Numbered from the stretch's first letter, positions 6,929 through 14,636 are shown. The stretch is DNA of 14,689 nt from JBGPBY01 sp041481485 (GCA_041481485.1 JBGPBY010000140.1:1-14689), one strand, 5' to 3'. The notes: generated from the letters alone by a model not told the origin. Translations and numbers: made by a program.

Positions 6929-8341
6929 CTAACCGGCAGTCTCGGCGCGCGGGAGGCGGATCGTAAAGGTGCTCCCGCGATTGATCTCGCTGGACACATG
7001 GACCGTTCCGCCATGCTTTTCGACGATCCACTTTACAAAGCTCAGACCGAGTCCTGCCCCGGCGACTTCTTTGTTGCGTGACGGATCCGCACGATAGAAA
7101 CGGTCAAAAATATACGGGATCGCTTCCGGGGGAATGCCAACGCCCGTATCGCAGATATCAATGCGCACCGCGTCCATCTCGAGCGTGCCTTGAATGGAAA
7201 CGTGTCCGCCAGGCGGTGTGTATTTGATTGCATTGTCGAGCAGATTGATGAGGACGTTTTCCATCCACTGGGGATCCACAGTGGCGAGGAGAATTTTTCC
7301 CGAAGTGTATTCAAGCGAAATTTCGCGGGCTGTTGCCAGCAGAGAAAATGTCTCCAGGACGTCGCTCACCATGATTCCAAGATCGAAGGGAACCAGCCTG
7401 AACTGAATTCCTCCGGATTCCGCGCGAGCCAGAGTCAGCAACTGATCGATGGTGCGCGCCAGCTTGTCGAACTCCTCCAGCTGGCTGCTCAGCACCTCCT
7501 TCACTTCATCGACGGAACCGGCATGAAGCAGCGCAATTTCGGCTCCACCCCGGAGTGCGGCCAAAGGAGTGCGCAGTTCATGAGCGATGCTTCCGGAAAG
7601 CTGCCGCAATTCACCGACAACCTTTTCGACTCGGCCAAGAACTTCGTTGAATGCCGCCGCAAGCTGATCGATTTCGTCGCCTGAGCCGGCCAGCGGCAAA
7701 CGGCCGGTAAGGTTCGATGGTTCGATCTCATGGGCCGCATGGGCCAGCCGGCGCATCGGCGCCATGGACTTGCCCGCGAGAAACCGTCCGGCGATTGCAG
7801 CGAGAACCAATACGGCTGGAATCAGCACCAATCCCAGTTCGTTGAATCGCTTCAATGCAACTTGCAATGGATCCAGTGACGCACCGACTTGCACCAGGTA
7901 TGGTTCACCAGACGGAGAGGTAATCCGCGCATCGAGGAATCGCACGTCTCCGGAACTTGTCTGAAAATCGGTTGGGCCCGTCTGTTGGTCAATGACCTGA
8001 AGTTCCGCAGGTACGAAAGTCAGGCCAAGGAGTTCCATCTCCGGAGACTGAGTCACAATTTCGCCCGTTGTCATATTGGAGATCTGAAAATAGCGTGTCG
8101 CATTTTGCACGAAGCGCGCGGCTTCCGGATCATCGGTGTCGTACTTCAAGCCTGGGATATTGTTTTCGAATTTCAAGTAAGCCCGAAGCGCTTCCACGCG
8201 ATCGGACAAATCATTGTTCAGGTCGGATTCCAGCTGGCTTTTGAAGATGACGTAGGAGGCAATGAAGGTGACGGCGAGCAGCAGGGCGAAAATGGCCAGG
8301 TTGAGGAGGGTCAACCTGGCCGGCAACCCCAAAGGCTTCAC
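6929..8341 (-). CDS. Membrane sensor histidine kinase (HAMP, HisKA, HATPase), CusS-like architecture
   Basis: The protein has 470 residues. Order: TM1 (about 10-32), a periplasmic sensor region (about 33-168), TM2 (about 169-189), HAMP (about 188-240), HisKA with phospho-acceptor H254 in SGSIAHELRTPLAAL, N box NVLINLLDNAIKYTPPGG (N370), G1 box DTGVGIP (398-404), F box YIFDRFYRADPSRN, and G2 box GAGLGLSFVKWIV. All catalytic boxes are intact. It starts with GTG at 8341, overlapping the regulator's TGA as GTGA, so the two are translationally coupled. Length and layout match the heavy-metal-sensor kinase group, but the periplasmic domain shows no metal motif and the signal is unknown. It should phosphorylate the adjacent OmpR-type regulator. 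Confidence 0.93.
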   Translation of the reverse strand: MKPLGLPARLTLLNLAIFALLLAVTFIASYVIFKSQLESDLNNDLSDRVEALRAYLKFENNIPGLKYDTDDPEAARFVQNATRYFQISNMTTGEIVTQSPEMELLGLTFVPAELQVIDQQTGPTDFQTSSGDVRFLDARITSPSGEPYLVQVGASLDPLQVALKRFNELGLVLIPAVLVLAAIAGRFLAGKSMAPMRRLAHAAHEIEPSNLTGRLPLAGSGDEIDQLAAAFNEVLGRVEKVVGELRQLSGSIAHELRTPLAALRGGAEIALLHAGSVDEVKEVLSSQLEEFDKLARTIDQLLTLARAESGGIQFRLVPFDLGIMVSDVLETFSLLATAREISLEYTSGKILLATVDPQWMENVLINLLDNAIKYTPPGGHVSIQGTLEMDAVRIDICDTGVGIPPEAIPYIFDRFYRADPSRNKEVAGAGLGLSFVKWIVEKHGGTVHVSSEINRGSTFTIRLPRAETAG

Positions 8342-9012
8342 TGCTTCCTGTCCGTGAGCTGGTAACCGACACCTCGAATCGTGTGTATGAGCGGAGGTGA
8401 AAATCGCTTGTCGATCTTGTTGCGAAGAGAATTGATGTGGACATCGATGACATTCGTCACGCTGTCGAAATGGATGTCCCAGACGTGCTCAATAATCATC
8501 GTTCGCGTCAGCGGACGATGCGCGTTCCGCATCAACAGCTCAAGCAGCGCATATTCCTTTGCTCTCAGATCAATGCGCTCCCCGGCGCGCGTGACGATGC
8601 GTGTTGCGGAATCCAGTTCCAAATCGGCAACCACGATTTTCGTACTTTCGATGACGCCGCGCCGCAACGCAGAACGGACTCGCGCAGACAGTTCGGTGAA
8701 CGCGAAGGGTTTGGTCATATAGTCATCCGCGCCCTTGTCCAGACCGGTGATACGGTCGTCCACTTCCCCTTTGGCGCTGAGCATGATGACGGGGAGCCTC
8801 TGCTTTCTGGCCCGGATACGTGTAATGACATCGATTCCTGAGAGTTTGGGCAGCATCAGATCCAGGACCACAATGTCGTATTCGAGATTGGTGGCCTGGT
8901 CCGCTCCGGTCTGCCCGTCGTATGCGACATCGACGGCATGGCCCTCCTGCTCGAAACCTTTTGCGATGAAATCGGCTACTTTTGTATCGTCTTCCACTAC
9001 CAGTATGCGCAC
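8338..9012 (-). CDS. OmpR/PhoB-family response regulator
   Basis: The protein has 224 residues. The receiver domain (1 to about 115) has acidic pocket E7-D8-D9, phospho-acceptor D51 in IVVLDLMLP, S79, and K101 in DDYMTKPF. The winged-helix DNA-binding domain (about 126-220) has LDLRAKEYALLELLMRNA, the recognition helix region VTNVIDVHINSLRNKID, and the wing IHTIRGVGYQL. All key residues are present. It starts with GTG at 9012 with AGGAG at 9021-9025. The gene is first in a two-gene unit with its kinase and lies 132 bases after the outer-membrane barrel gene on the same strand. That barrel may be a target or share the transcript. The partner signal is unknown. Confidence 0.95.
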   Translation of the reverse strand: MRILVVEDDTKVADFIAKGFEQEGHAVDVAYDGQTGADQATNLEYDIVVLDLMLPKLSGIDVITRIRARKQRLPVIMLSAKGEVDDRITGLDKGADDYMTKPFAFTELSARVRSALRRGVIESTKIVVADLELDSATRIVTRAGERIDLRAKEYALLELLMRNAHRPLTRTMIIEHVWDIHFDSVTNVIDVHINSLRNKIDKRFSPPLIHTIRGVGYQLTDRKQ

Positions 9013-9144
9013 AGTACTTTCTCCTAATTCTATGTTTCAGTTAGACGCATATGTCAGATAAATGGAGCGGTCTGCCGCAGCCATTCATTTGAATGCATTG
9101 GACCTTCTTTGTAAACGTAAGAACGCTAAGGGGGCTGAATTTTA

Positions 9145-9786
9145 CTATTTGCCGAGTGCGAATCCTCCGAACCGGTAAAAAACGCCAATGGAAGGCTGGG
9201 CGAAATGACCATCCCGCTGCAGGTCCAGTGTGGCAAGGTTGAAATCCGGTACCTTGAAGCGGGCGATACGGTAATCTGCGCGGACCCCAATGCGTTTGGA
9301 AATATCGATATCTGCGCCTGCGCCGAATGTTCCGGCGTTTCGTGTACGAGAGGATATGCCCGCGAAGTTGTTCACATTGTTCGTGGGACTGAAATGAAAT
9401 GAACCAACGCCCGTTACCCCATAGGCATGGACCCTCTTCAAATGGTCCGGTATATGGAGGAGGAAATCCAATTCCACCTCTCTGACGTTGGACTGGACCG
9501 AAGCGGAACCGAAGTTGCCGCTGAAATTATTGGTGTAACGCGTTTGTCCGAAATCCAGACCTGCAGCCATCCACTTATCGATATGAAAGGTATAGGCGGC
9601 TTGAATTCCACCGGTTCTGTTGGAGTGATCGGTAATTCCATTTCCAGTGGAGTCGTGCGGCAGTACTGCGGCAAACTGAACTCCGGCCTGCGACGGCAAG
9701 TTCCCCTCCGCAAGGGCTATCGCCGCATGCAGACCGATCCAGAGGCCAAATCCTGACACGATGACGACATATTTCCCCCTTCTCAT
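9145..9786 (-). CDS. Small outer-membrane beta-barrel protein
   Basis: The protein has 213 residues. A signal peptide (about 1-26, ending ALA) precedes alternating amphipathic strands typical of an eight-strand OmpA/OmpW-size barrel: IQAAYTFHIDKWMAAGLDFG, REVELDFLLHIP, VHAYGVTGVGSFHF, RIGVRADYRIARF and PSIGVFYRF. The last strand ends in an aromatic residue but is followed by seven more residues (GGFALGK), unlike a classical C-terminal signal. The ATG at 9786 has GGAGG 6 bases upstream. It lies between the secreted protein gene (82 bases upstream) and the OmpR-type regulator, all on the minus strand. It could be a structural barrel, a lipid-A-type enzyme or a small-solute channel; no catalytic motif is evident. 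Confidence 0.75.
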   Translation of the reverse strand: MRRGKYVVIVSGFGLWIGLHAAIALAEGNLPSQAGVQFAAVLPHDSTGNGITDHSNRTGGIQAAYTFHIDKWMAAGLDFGQTRYTNNFSGNFGSASVQSNVREVELDFLLHIPDHLKRVHAYGVTGVGSFHFSPTNNVNNFAGISSRTRNAGTFGAGADIDISKRIGVRADYRIARFKVPDFNLATLDLQRDGHFAQPSIGVFYRFGGFALGK

Positions 9787-9853
9787 GTGATCCTCCCAAT
9801 ATTTAAAGACGACTCGATGATTAAACGGGGGGCGGATTAAGATGCTATGAAGC

Positions 9854-9877
9854 CAACATTAAGACTGGTTAATGTTG
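9854..9877 (-). terminator. Perfect 9-bp hairpin over the stop codon of the secreted-protein gene
   Basis: CAACATTAA and TTAATGTTG form nine perfect pairs around a 6-base loop. The TAA stop of the gene ending at 9869 lies inside the stem. It is AT-rich without a T-run, so weak as an intrinsic terminator. It may instead be a dimeric-protein operator ahead of the barrel gene or an mRNA-processing hairpin between the two genes. Confidence 0.4.
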
Positions 9878-11467
9878 CCTTGGTGACCAGGAGGAGTTTC
9901 CCAATTCGGAAATGAATCGGGCTAGCGCGGCTTCGAAAGTCGTATTTTGAATGTTCATCGATTTTAGTTCCTTTTGGTTGGACCAGGCAAAGGGAACAAT
10001 GACGTGAGGCCGGTAGGAATATAAAAGATTCAGTTCGTTCACGAAGTAGGACATGTCGCTGGCGGATGTCACCGCTTTACCGACCGGCACAGACGCGTTG
10101 TATTCGAATATTCCCCAGTTTGCGCTGGACCTTGAAATCGAATCGTACAGAGCTGCCGTTCCGGTTTTTTTGTGGACCTTTCCATCGAAGGTATTGAATA
10201 CGGTGACACCCGACGAACCGATCGGAGTGATGAAGGCGGTATCCAGAAAACTTGCAGAGGTTTTTAGCCTCAAGCTATTCGGATCACCAAACAAATAGTC
10301 TGCCGGTATCTGATGCGAATAGAACCGCGATGCCGGTATCCGGAATGACTTTCCTCGCGCCGGCGTTGTCGTAATCCACATGGCAAAATCCCGAACATAG
10401 TTGGCAATCGTCTGCCTGCGGAATTGCATCCACAATTCCCAATAGGCATCCCCGGGCAACAACACCCGTGGGGCATCAAATCCTCCGGCTACGAAATAAC
10501 GTCCGCTGGCTGGTAGTTTTGCAGGCAACTTCAAATATGTGGAGTAAGGAACCGGTCCGCTGGAGTCGTAATAGCGAAGCCGCCATGTGGCGAAGTTCGT
10601 CTTGAAGTCGCGATTGAATATGTGTCCGTCATGGTTGTCATCGGTGGCCGGCGTGAGATCCCCTTCAAACCGGCTGTGTTCGATCCAGTCTCGGAACTCC
10701 TCGATCATGAATGGACTGTAGTCTGCAATCGTGAAGAAGTTTCCGGCAACGACGTGTTCGCCTCCTGTAATGTTTCGTTCGTAACTGAATTCCACCTCGC
10801 CATCACCGCTGATCGTCAGCAGCGTGTCGGGATGCGCCGACATTTGTGCCGCGAGTCGTGAACCGACAATTCGTACCCCTTCCTCCATGCGCGATCGGAG
10901 CGATTTCGCATAACGCGAAGGTGTGGTCCAGACCTCAGAAGGAAGAGCAGTTGCCGCAGGGGATTTGAGAGTGGACGGTTCTGCGATCCAGCCGTCGGAG
11001 AACCACTGAGCGTTCCTCACGTCTTGTTCGATGGCTATCCGGCGCAGATCGTTCGTTGCGTGGAAAAATCCGGAGGTGATTGAAATGTGTAGCGGAATGC
11101 GCGCGTTTTGCGCGCGTTGAACCATGCGATCGATGGCCTCGAGGGTGGCGGACATTTGAGACTCCCGAATAGGTTGGCTGAGATCCAATCCAGGAAATTG
11201 CAATGGAAGTCCCGCGGCAAAGCCAACGAGAACATGAGGGCCCGACCCCAACCGCCGCTTCAGTTCGGAAACCTGATGGAAGAATTGGGCGTCGCCATCA
11301 CTGAGGAATTCCACATAATAGGGTGCAATCCACAGAGAATCCTCGTAAGTTCCCGAAGGTTCCGTGGGCCGCTGACGGGAATCTTGCGAATTCTGCGAAT
11401 TCAATGACGCCGCCGTCAGAAGGACCGCGGTGCAAACCGCCAATAACCGGTTCAACATGAGGGGCAT
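9869..11467 (-). CDS. Secreted protein, putative TIM-barrel/glycoside-hydrolase-like, family uncertain
   Basis: The protein has 532 residues with a signal peptide (hydrophobic about 5-22, LLAVCTAVLLTAASLNSQ). Motifs suggest a glycosidase-type barrel: the early strand PHVLVGFAAGLPLQFPGLDL, LHISITSGFFHATNDL (126-141), the acidic strand LTISGDGEVEFSYER (217-231, with several Asp/Glu that could be catalytic), DYSPFMIEEFRDWI, YWELWMQFRRQTIANYVRDFAMWI and a late strand HVIVPFAW. No signature is strong enough to name a GH family. The start is ATG 11467 (ATG 11458 is equally possible); neither has a Shine-Dalgarno. An upstream in-frame TTG at 11539 would put an Arg/Cys-rich tail before the signal. 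A candidate sigma54 element lies about 100 bases upstream. It is first in a minus-strand series with the barrel and two-component genes. Confidence 0.6.
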   Translation of the reverse strand: MPLMLNRLLAVCTAVLLTAASLNSQNSQDSRQRPTEPSGTYEDSLWIAPYYVEFLSDGDAQFFHQVSELKRRLGSGPHVLVGFAAGLPLQFPGLDLSQPIRESQMSATLEAIDRMVQRAQNARIPLHISITSGFFHATNDLRRIAIEQDVRNAQWFSDGWIAEPSTLKSPAATALPSEVWTTPSRYAKSLRSRMEEGVRIVGSRLAAQMSAHPDTLLTISGDGEVEFSYERNITGGEHVVAGNFFTIADYSPFMIEEFRDWIEHSRFEGDLTPATDDNHDGHIFNRDFKTNFATWRLRYYDSSGPVPYSTYLKLPAKLPASGRYFVAGGFDAPRVLLPGDAYWELWMQFRRQTIANYVRDFAMWITTTPARGKSFRIPASRFYSHQIPADYLFGDPNSLRLKTSASFLDTAFITPIGSSGVTVFNTFDGKVHKKTGTAALYDSISRSSANWGIFEYNASVPVGKAVTSASDMSYFVNELNLLYSYRPHVIVPFAWSNQKELKSMNIQNTTFEAALARFISELGNSSWSPRQH

Positions 11468-11572
11468 TATAAGCCGAAGACAGGTGGGGCGTTTTTGCAA
11501 GGCCATTCGGCAAAGCCGTCTCAGTACACGGCATTCCAAGGGGTCAAATTAAAGAAAACAAAAGGGAATGAT

Positions 11573-11589
11573 TTGGCTCTTGACGTGCC
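11573..11589 (+). promoter_or_regulatory. Overlapping candidate sigma54 (-24/-12) element on the plus strand
   Basis: The plus strand reads TTGGCTCT, TGAC, GTGC. TGGC and TGC match and the GG-N10-GC spacing is correct, but two of the other -24 bases are off. It exists because TTGGC-N9-GCCAA is an inverted repeat. The predicted start is base 11600, exactly where the first stem-loop of the candidate RNA begins. It could alternatively be a plain operator dyad. Confidence 0.35.
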
Positions 11590-11591
11590 AA
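11575..11591 (-). promoter_or_regulatory. Candidate sigma54 (-24/-12) promoter toward the secreted-protein gene
   Basis: The minus strand reads TTGGCACG, four bases, GAGC. The -24 block YTGGCACG matches at all eight positions. The invariant GG and GC have the required 10-base separation, but the -12 block (consensus TTGCW) keeps only GC. The predicted start is near 11564, leaving a ~97-base leader before ATG 11467. The divergently transcribed neighbour is a sigma54 activator with an intact GAFTGA loop, which raises the prior. Confidence 0.45.
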
Positions 11592-11599
11592 GTATATGG

Positions 11600-11705
11600 C
11601 AGAGACGACCTTGTACCCCCAAGGTTCTCTGGTTGATCCACTCTGCGGCGTGAATCAATTCCGGGCTACCGGATATGATTTACGCCGCTTTATTTTTGAT
11701 TTTTT
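11600..11705 (+). ncRNA. Candidate structured small RNA or attenuated leader upstream of the NtrB-like kinase
   Basis: Two adjacent stem-loops are seen. SL1 (11600-11631) pairs CAGAGA and ACCTTG with CAAGGT and TCTCTG around TACCCC, leaving a 2-base CG bulge. SL2 (11645-11688) has 20-base arms and a GCTA loop and is followed by a T-rich run to 11705. No protein gene lies upstream on this strand, so the terminator must serve a transcript started in the intergenic region, about 106 nt long if it starts at 11600. It could be a stand-alone sRNA or a leader whose readthrough sets expression of the kinase and regulator. No known RNA family is recognised. Confidence 0.5.
11645..11705 (+). terminator. 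Strong intrinsic terminator 23 bases before the NtrB-like kinase start
   Basis: Arms 11645-11664 and 11669-11688 match at 17 of 20 positions plus one G-U pair, with loop GCTA. The tract TTTATTTTTGATTTTTT follows directly (11689-11705, 14 T of 17). On the minus strand no T-run follows the hairpin, so it acts for plus-strand transcription only. Confidence 0.75.
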
Positions 11706-11714
11706 GCGTCTTCA

Positions 11715-11720
11715 TATAAG
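11715..11720 (+). promoter_or_regulatory. Possible -10 box giving a leaderless kinase mRNA
   Basis: TATAAG ends 8 bases before ATG 11729, where a transcript start would coincide with the ATG. No Shine-Dalgarno precedes this ATG. A -35 match (TTTTTG with 16-base spacing) is weak and lies in the terminator T-tract. It would let the kinase be expressed independently of readthrough. Confidence 0.3.
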
Positions 11721-11728
11721 CTCACGCC

Positions 11729-13255
11729 ATGTTCAAGGGGTGGTCATTCGGAACAAGACGGATCCAGACTCAGCTGTTGATCTGGACGGCATTGATATTG
11801 TTGCTGGCCGTTGCTGTGATCTCTGAAATCCGTGGGCAATCGAATGCCCGTCTCCTTCAGAACTTTCTGCAGGACCGCGCCGAAAGCGAAGTCCGCACGG
11901 TCGCCAGCTCACTGAAATTACGGGATACACGTGCGGCAGCTCTGCAGATTCCTGTTGTGGACCGCAGGCTTCGAGAGTTTGTGGAAAGCGATCCGACTCT
12001 GGACCGCATGGATATCATTCAGATTCGCGATGAGATGACTTCCGTATTGTGCAGTAGTTCGGACGAGGCCGAGGAACGCATCTCGTCAATTCCCATTGGG
12101 CTGACTTCGGCCATTTCCACCCTGAGTTCCGGCAGGATGTTGGTGACGACATACCGGGACGACGGTTCCGATATTGCGCTTGTTGCCTATTCATCGCTGA
12201 ATAACATCGAGCGCGTTCAGGAGATCAATCGCCTGCTTACCCCGGCATTTGGAATCATATTTACGCTGCTTGCCACGATAATGCTGTACGTCATGTATGG
12301 CCGCATTTTGTCACGGCGTTTTGAACAATTGCTCGACGGAATCCGCCGTGCGGGAACTGGAGAACGTGTCCACATTCCGGACGAGCAGCCGGACGAGATT
12401 GGTCTGATCGGCAAAACACTCAACGGGCTTCTGGAAAAGGTGCGGACCTTCAACGACGAACTCAAGAGCCAGGTGGAAGTGGCTACCGGCGATCTGAATA
12501 AGCGCAATGCCGCGCTGGAAGAAACGACCCGGCAAATGGTGGCCATGCAGCAGCAGTTGCTGTTGGCACAGCGGCTGGCGACCGTGGGTCAGATGGCCGC
12601 CACATTCGCCCATGAGATCGGATCTCCCATGAGTGCGTTGTCGGTGCAGGTTCAATTGCTTCTTGAAGACCAGGATATCAGCGCCGAACAGCGTGAAACG
12701 CTTGGAGTGATCCGGCAGCAAATCAAAGCTGTTGTGCAGATCGTCAACGATCTGCTGCGGACCGCACGGCGGGGACCGGCGGATTTTGTGCCAACCGATA
12801 TCAACGAAACGATAAATAATGTGATGCGGCTGGTTCAACCAAAGCTGGTCAGCCAGCGCATCAATGTGGATTCTGAATTGAAGCCCATCCCGCCGGTGCG
12901 CGGCTACCCATTGTATTTGCAGGAAGCCTTCTTGAATCTGATTTCCAATGCATCCGACGCCATGCCCAACGGAGGAAAAATAGAAATCCGGTCGTGGTTT
13001 GAAAGGTCGACCGGATTGGCGAACATCCGAATATCCGACACCGGGCCCGGGATCGATCCTTCGGTGGCGGAACGGATCTTCGATCACTTCGTGACCACAA
13101 AAGAGATCGGGAAAGGAACCGGGCTGGGTCTTTCGGTGGTGAAGGAAATTGTGGAGAGTCATCGGGGCACCGTGCGGGTTCAATCTGAAAACGGTTCGGG
13201 GACAGTGGCTCACATCACTTTTCCCGCGGACGAAAAGGCAATCCTGGCATCATGA
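11729..13255 (+). CDS. Membrane histidine kinase of the NtrB type (HAMP, HisKA, HATPase)
   Basis: The protein has 508 residues. Order: TM1 (about 16-34), a periplasmic domain (about 35-170, helical, no recognised ligand motif), TM2 (about 172-192), HAMP (about 191-243), a coiled-coil linker (about 240-285), HisKA with H295 in ATFAHEIGSPMSAL, N box FLNLISNASDAMPNGG (N407), G1 DTGPGI (437-442), F box RIFDHFVTTK and G2 GKGTGLGLSVVKEIV (461-475). The HEIGSP and 'FVTTK' wording is that of kinases paired with sigma54-activating regulators. The ATG at 11729 has no Shine-Dalgarno. A terminator lies 23 bases upstream and a -10-like box 8 bases upstream. It overlaps the NtrC-type gene as ATGA, so the two are translated together. 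The signal is unknown and not necessarily nitrogen. Confidence 0.94.
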   Translation: MFKGWSFGTRRIQTQLLIWTALILLLAVAVISEIRGQSNARLLQNFLQDRAESEVRTVASSLKLRDTRAAALQIPVVDRRLREFVESDPTLDRMDIIQIRDEMTSVLCSSSDEAEERISSIPIGLTSAISTLSSGRMLVTTYRDDGSDIALVAYSSLNNIERVQEINRLLTPAFGIIFTLLATIMLYVMYGRILSRRFEQLLDGIRRAGTGERVHIPDEQPDEIGLIGKTLNGLLEKVRTFNDELKSQVEVATGDLNKRNAALEETTRQMVAMQQQLLLAQRLATVGQMAATFAHEIGSPMSALSVQVQLLLEDQDISAEQRETLGVIRQQIKAVVQIVNDLLRTARRGPADFVPTDINETINNVMRLVQPKLVSQRINVDSELKPIPPVRGYPLYLQEAFLNLISNASDAMPNGGKIEIRSWFERSTGLANIRISDTGPGIDPSVAERIFDHFVTTKEIGKGTGLGLSVVKEIVESHRGTVRVQSENGSGTVAHITFPADEKAILAS

Positions 13256-14619
13256 CGGAATCATCCATACTTGTGGTCGACGATGAACTGGAAGCGCAAC
13301 GGGCCCTGGTCCAGGCCCTGCGGCGAGAGAAATACCACGTCGAAAGCGCATCTTCCGCTACTGAAGCCCTCAGCAAACTCGCCGACAGGAGCTTTGAACT
13401 CGTCATCACCGACATCCGGATGGAACGTGTCGATGGCATGGAATTGATGCGTCAGGTGCGCGCCCTCTGGCCGGAAACCCTGGTCATCGTCATGACGGCG
13501 TTTGCCAGCATTGACACCGCAATTCGCGCGATCCACGAAGGCGCGTACGACTACCTCAGCAAACCATACGAAGTGGACGATCTGCGTCTTACCGTCCGCC
13601 GGGCGATTGACCAGTCTCGTTTGGTTCGCGAGAATCAGGAATTCCGGCAAAACCTTGCAGAAGACACCCGGCAGGATGTCGAAATGATCGGCATGAGCCC
13701 GCAGATGATCGAGGTGTACAAGATGATCGCGCGCGTGGCGCCGACAGGAGCGACGGTCCTGCTGGAAGGTGAAAGCGGCAGCGGAAAAGAACTGGTGGCG
13801 CGTGCGATACACGCCAACAGTGAACGGTCCAGACAGCCTTTTATCGCCCTCAACTGCGGAGCCGTTTCCGAGACCCTGCTCGAGACCGAAATGTTCGGCC
13901 ACGTCCGGGGCGCATTCACCGGGGCGTCCTATGCCAAGCAGGGGTTGTTCGAATCCGCAAACAAGGGAACGGTCTTTCTCGACGAAATCAGTGAAACCAG
14001 CCCGAACATGCAAACCCGATTGTTGCGTGTCATCGAAGAGCGTGAAGTGCAGCGCGTCGGAAGTATGGATCGGACTCCGGTGGATATTCGCATCATCGCC
14101 GCGACCAATCGTCCTCTCAAACGCCTCGTTGAAGAAGGATCGTTTCGCGAAGATCTGTTCTACCGCCTGAATGTCGTCAATATCACGGTGCCGCCGCTGC
14201 GGGAACGGATGGCGGATCTGCCGCTGCTGTTCGATCATTTTTTGAAACGGCACAGCCGCAAAATCGGACGGCGGGTGGCGGCCCACCCGGAAGTTCTGGA
14301 ATTGCTGGCGGTCCACAACTGGCCAGGCAACGTGCGCGAACTCGAAAATATGGTGGAACGTGCTGTCGCTCTCAATACGTCAGGCATGTTGACCGCAGCA
14401 GACTTCAACGAATTCCTGGCCCGCAAAGGAAAGAGCTCCGTGCGCTTCCCTGGCGAGCTGGTTTCACTCGAGGAAATCGAGCGGCTCTACATCAGTCATG
14501 TGATCGACCGTTGCAGCGGAAATATGAGCCGTGCCGCCGAGGTTCTTCAAATCGACAGGCGAACACTCTATCGCATGATGGATCGATTCAGCGGGAAGGC
14601 ACACGTCTCGTCAGAATGA
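13252..14619 (+). CDS. NtrC-family sigma54-dependent response regulator
   Basis: The protein has 455 residues. The receiver (1 to about 120) has D10-D11, phospho-acceptor D54 in LVITDIRM, T82 and K104. The AAA+ domain (about 145-375) has Walker A GESGSGKE (173-180), the sigma54-contact loop GAFTGA (220-225) and Walker B GTVFLDEI (239-246). It also has the sensor region IIAATNRPLKRLVEEGSFREDLFYRLNV in two adjoining parts and NWPGNVRELEN (356-366). A Fis-type helix-turn-helix closes the protein (about 423-445, NMSRAAEVLQIDRRTLYRMM). Every key residue is intact, so it should hydrolyse ATP and activate sigma54 polymerase when phosphorylated. It starts at the ATGA overlap with the kinase. The -24/-12-like elements at 11573-11591 are candidate targets. 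The last 70 bases of the window hold only the repeat. Confidence 0.96.
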   Translation: MTESSILVVDDELEAQRALVQALRREKYHVESASSATEALSKLADRSFELVITDIRMERVDGMELMRQVRALWPETLVIVMTAFASIDTAIRAIHEGAYDYLSKPYEVDDLRLTVRRAIDQSRLVRENQEFRQNLAEDTRQDVEMIGMSPQMIEVYKMIARVAPTGATVLLEGESGSGKELVARAIHANSERSRQPFIALNCGAVSETLLETEMFGHVRGAFTGASYAKQGLFESANKGTVFLDEISETSPNMQTRLLRVIEEREVQRVGSMDRTPVDIRIIAATNRPLKRLVEEGSFREDLFYRLNVVNITVPPLRERMADLPLLFDHFLKRHSRKIGRRVAAHPEVLELLAVHNWPGNVRELENMVERAVALNTSGMLTAADFNEFLARKGKSSVRFPGELVSLEEIERLYISHVIDRCSGNMSRAAEVLQIDRRTLYRMMDRFSGKAHVSSE

Positions 14620-14636
14620 TTTTCGATTTCGATACC

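Noticed and set aside
9114..9130. AACGTAAG/AACGCTAAG direct repeat as a regulator-binding box before the OmpR-type gene
   Set aside because: The repeats are imperfect, and their 8-base period does not fit the usual ~11-base period of OmpR/PhoB boxes.
12311..13213. 300-codon open frame antisense to the NtrB-like kinase
   Set aside because: It lies wholly inside a well-supported gene, has no recognisable domain or start signal, and is His/Arg/Gln-rich as expected from a shadow frame.
13261..14316. 351-codon open frame antisense to the NtrC-type regulator
   Set aside because: Same reasoning: the sense protein has every family motif, and the antisense product is composition-biased with no Shine-Dalgarno.
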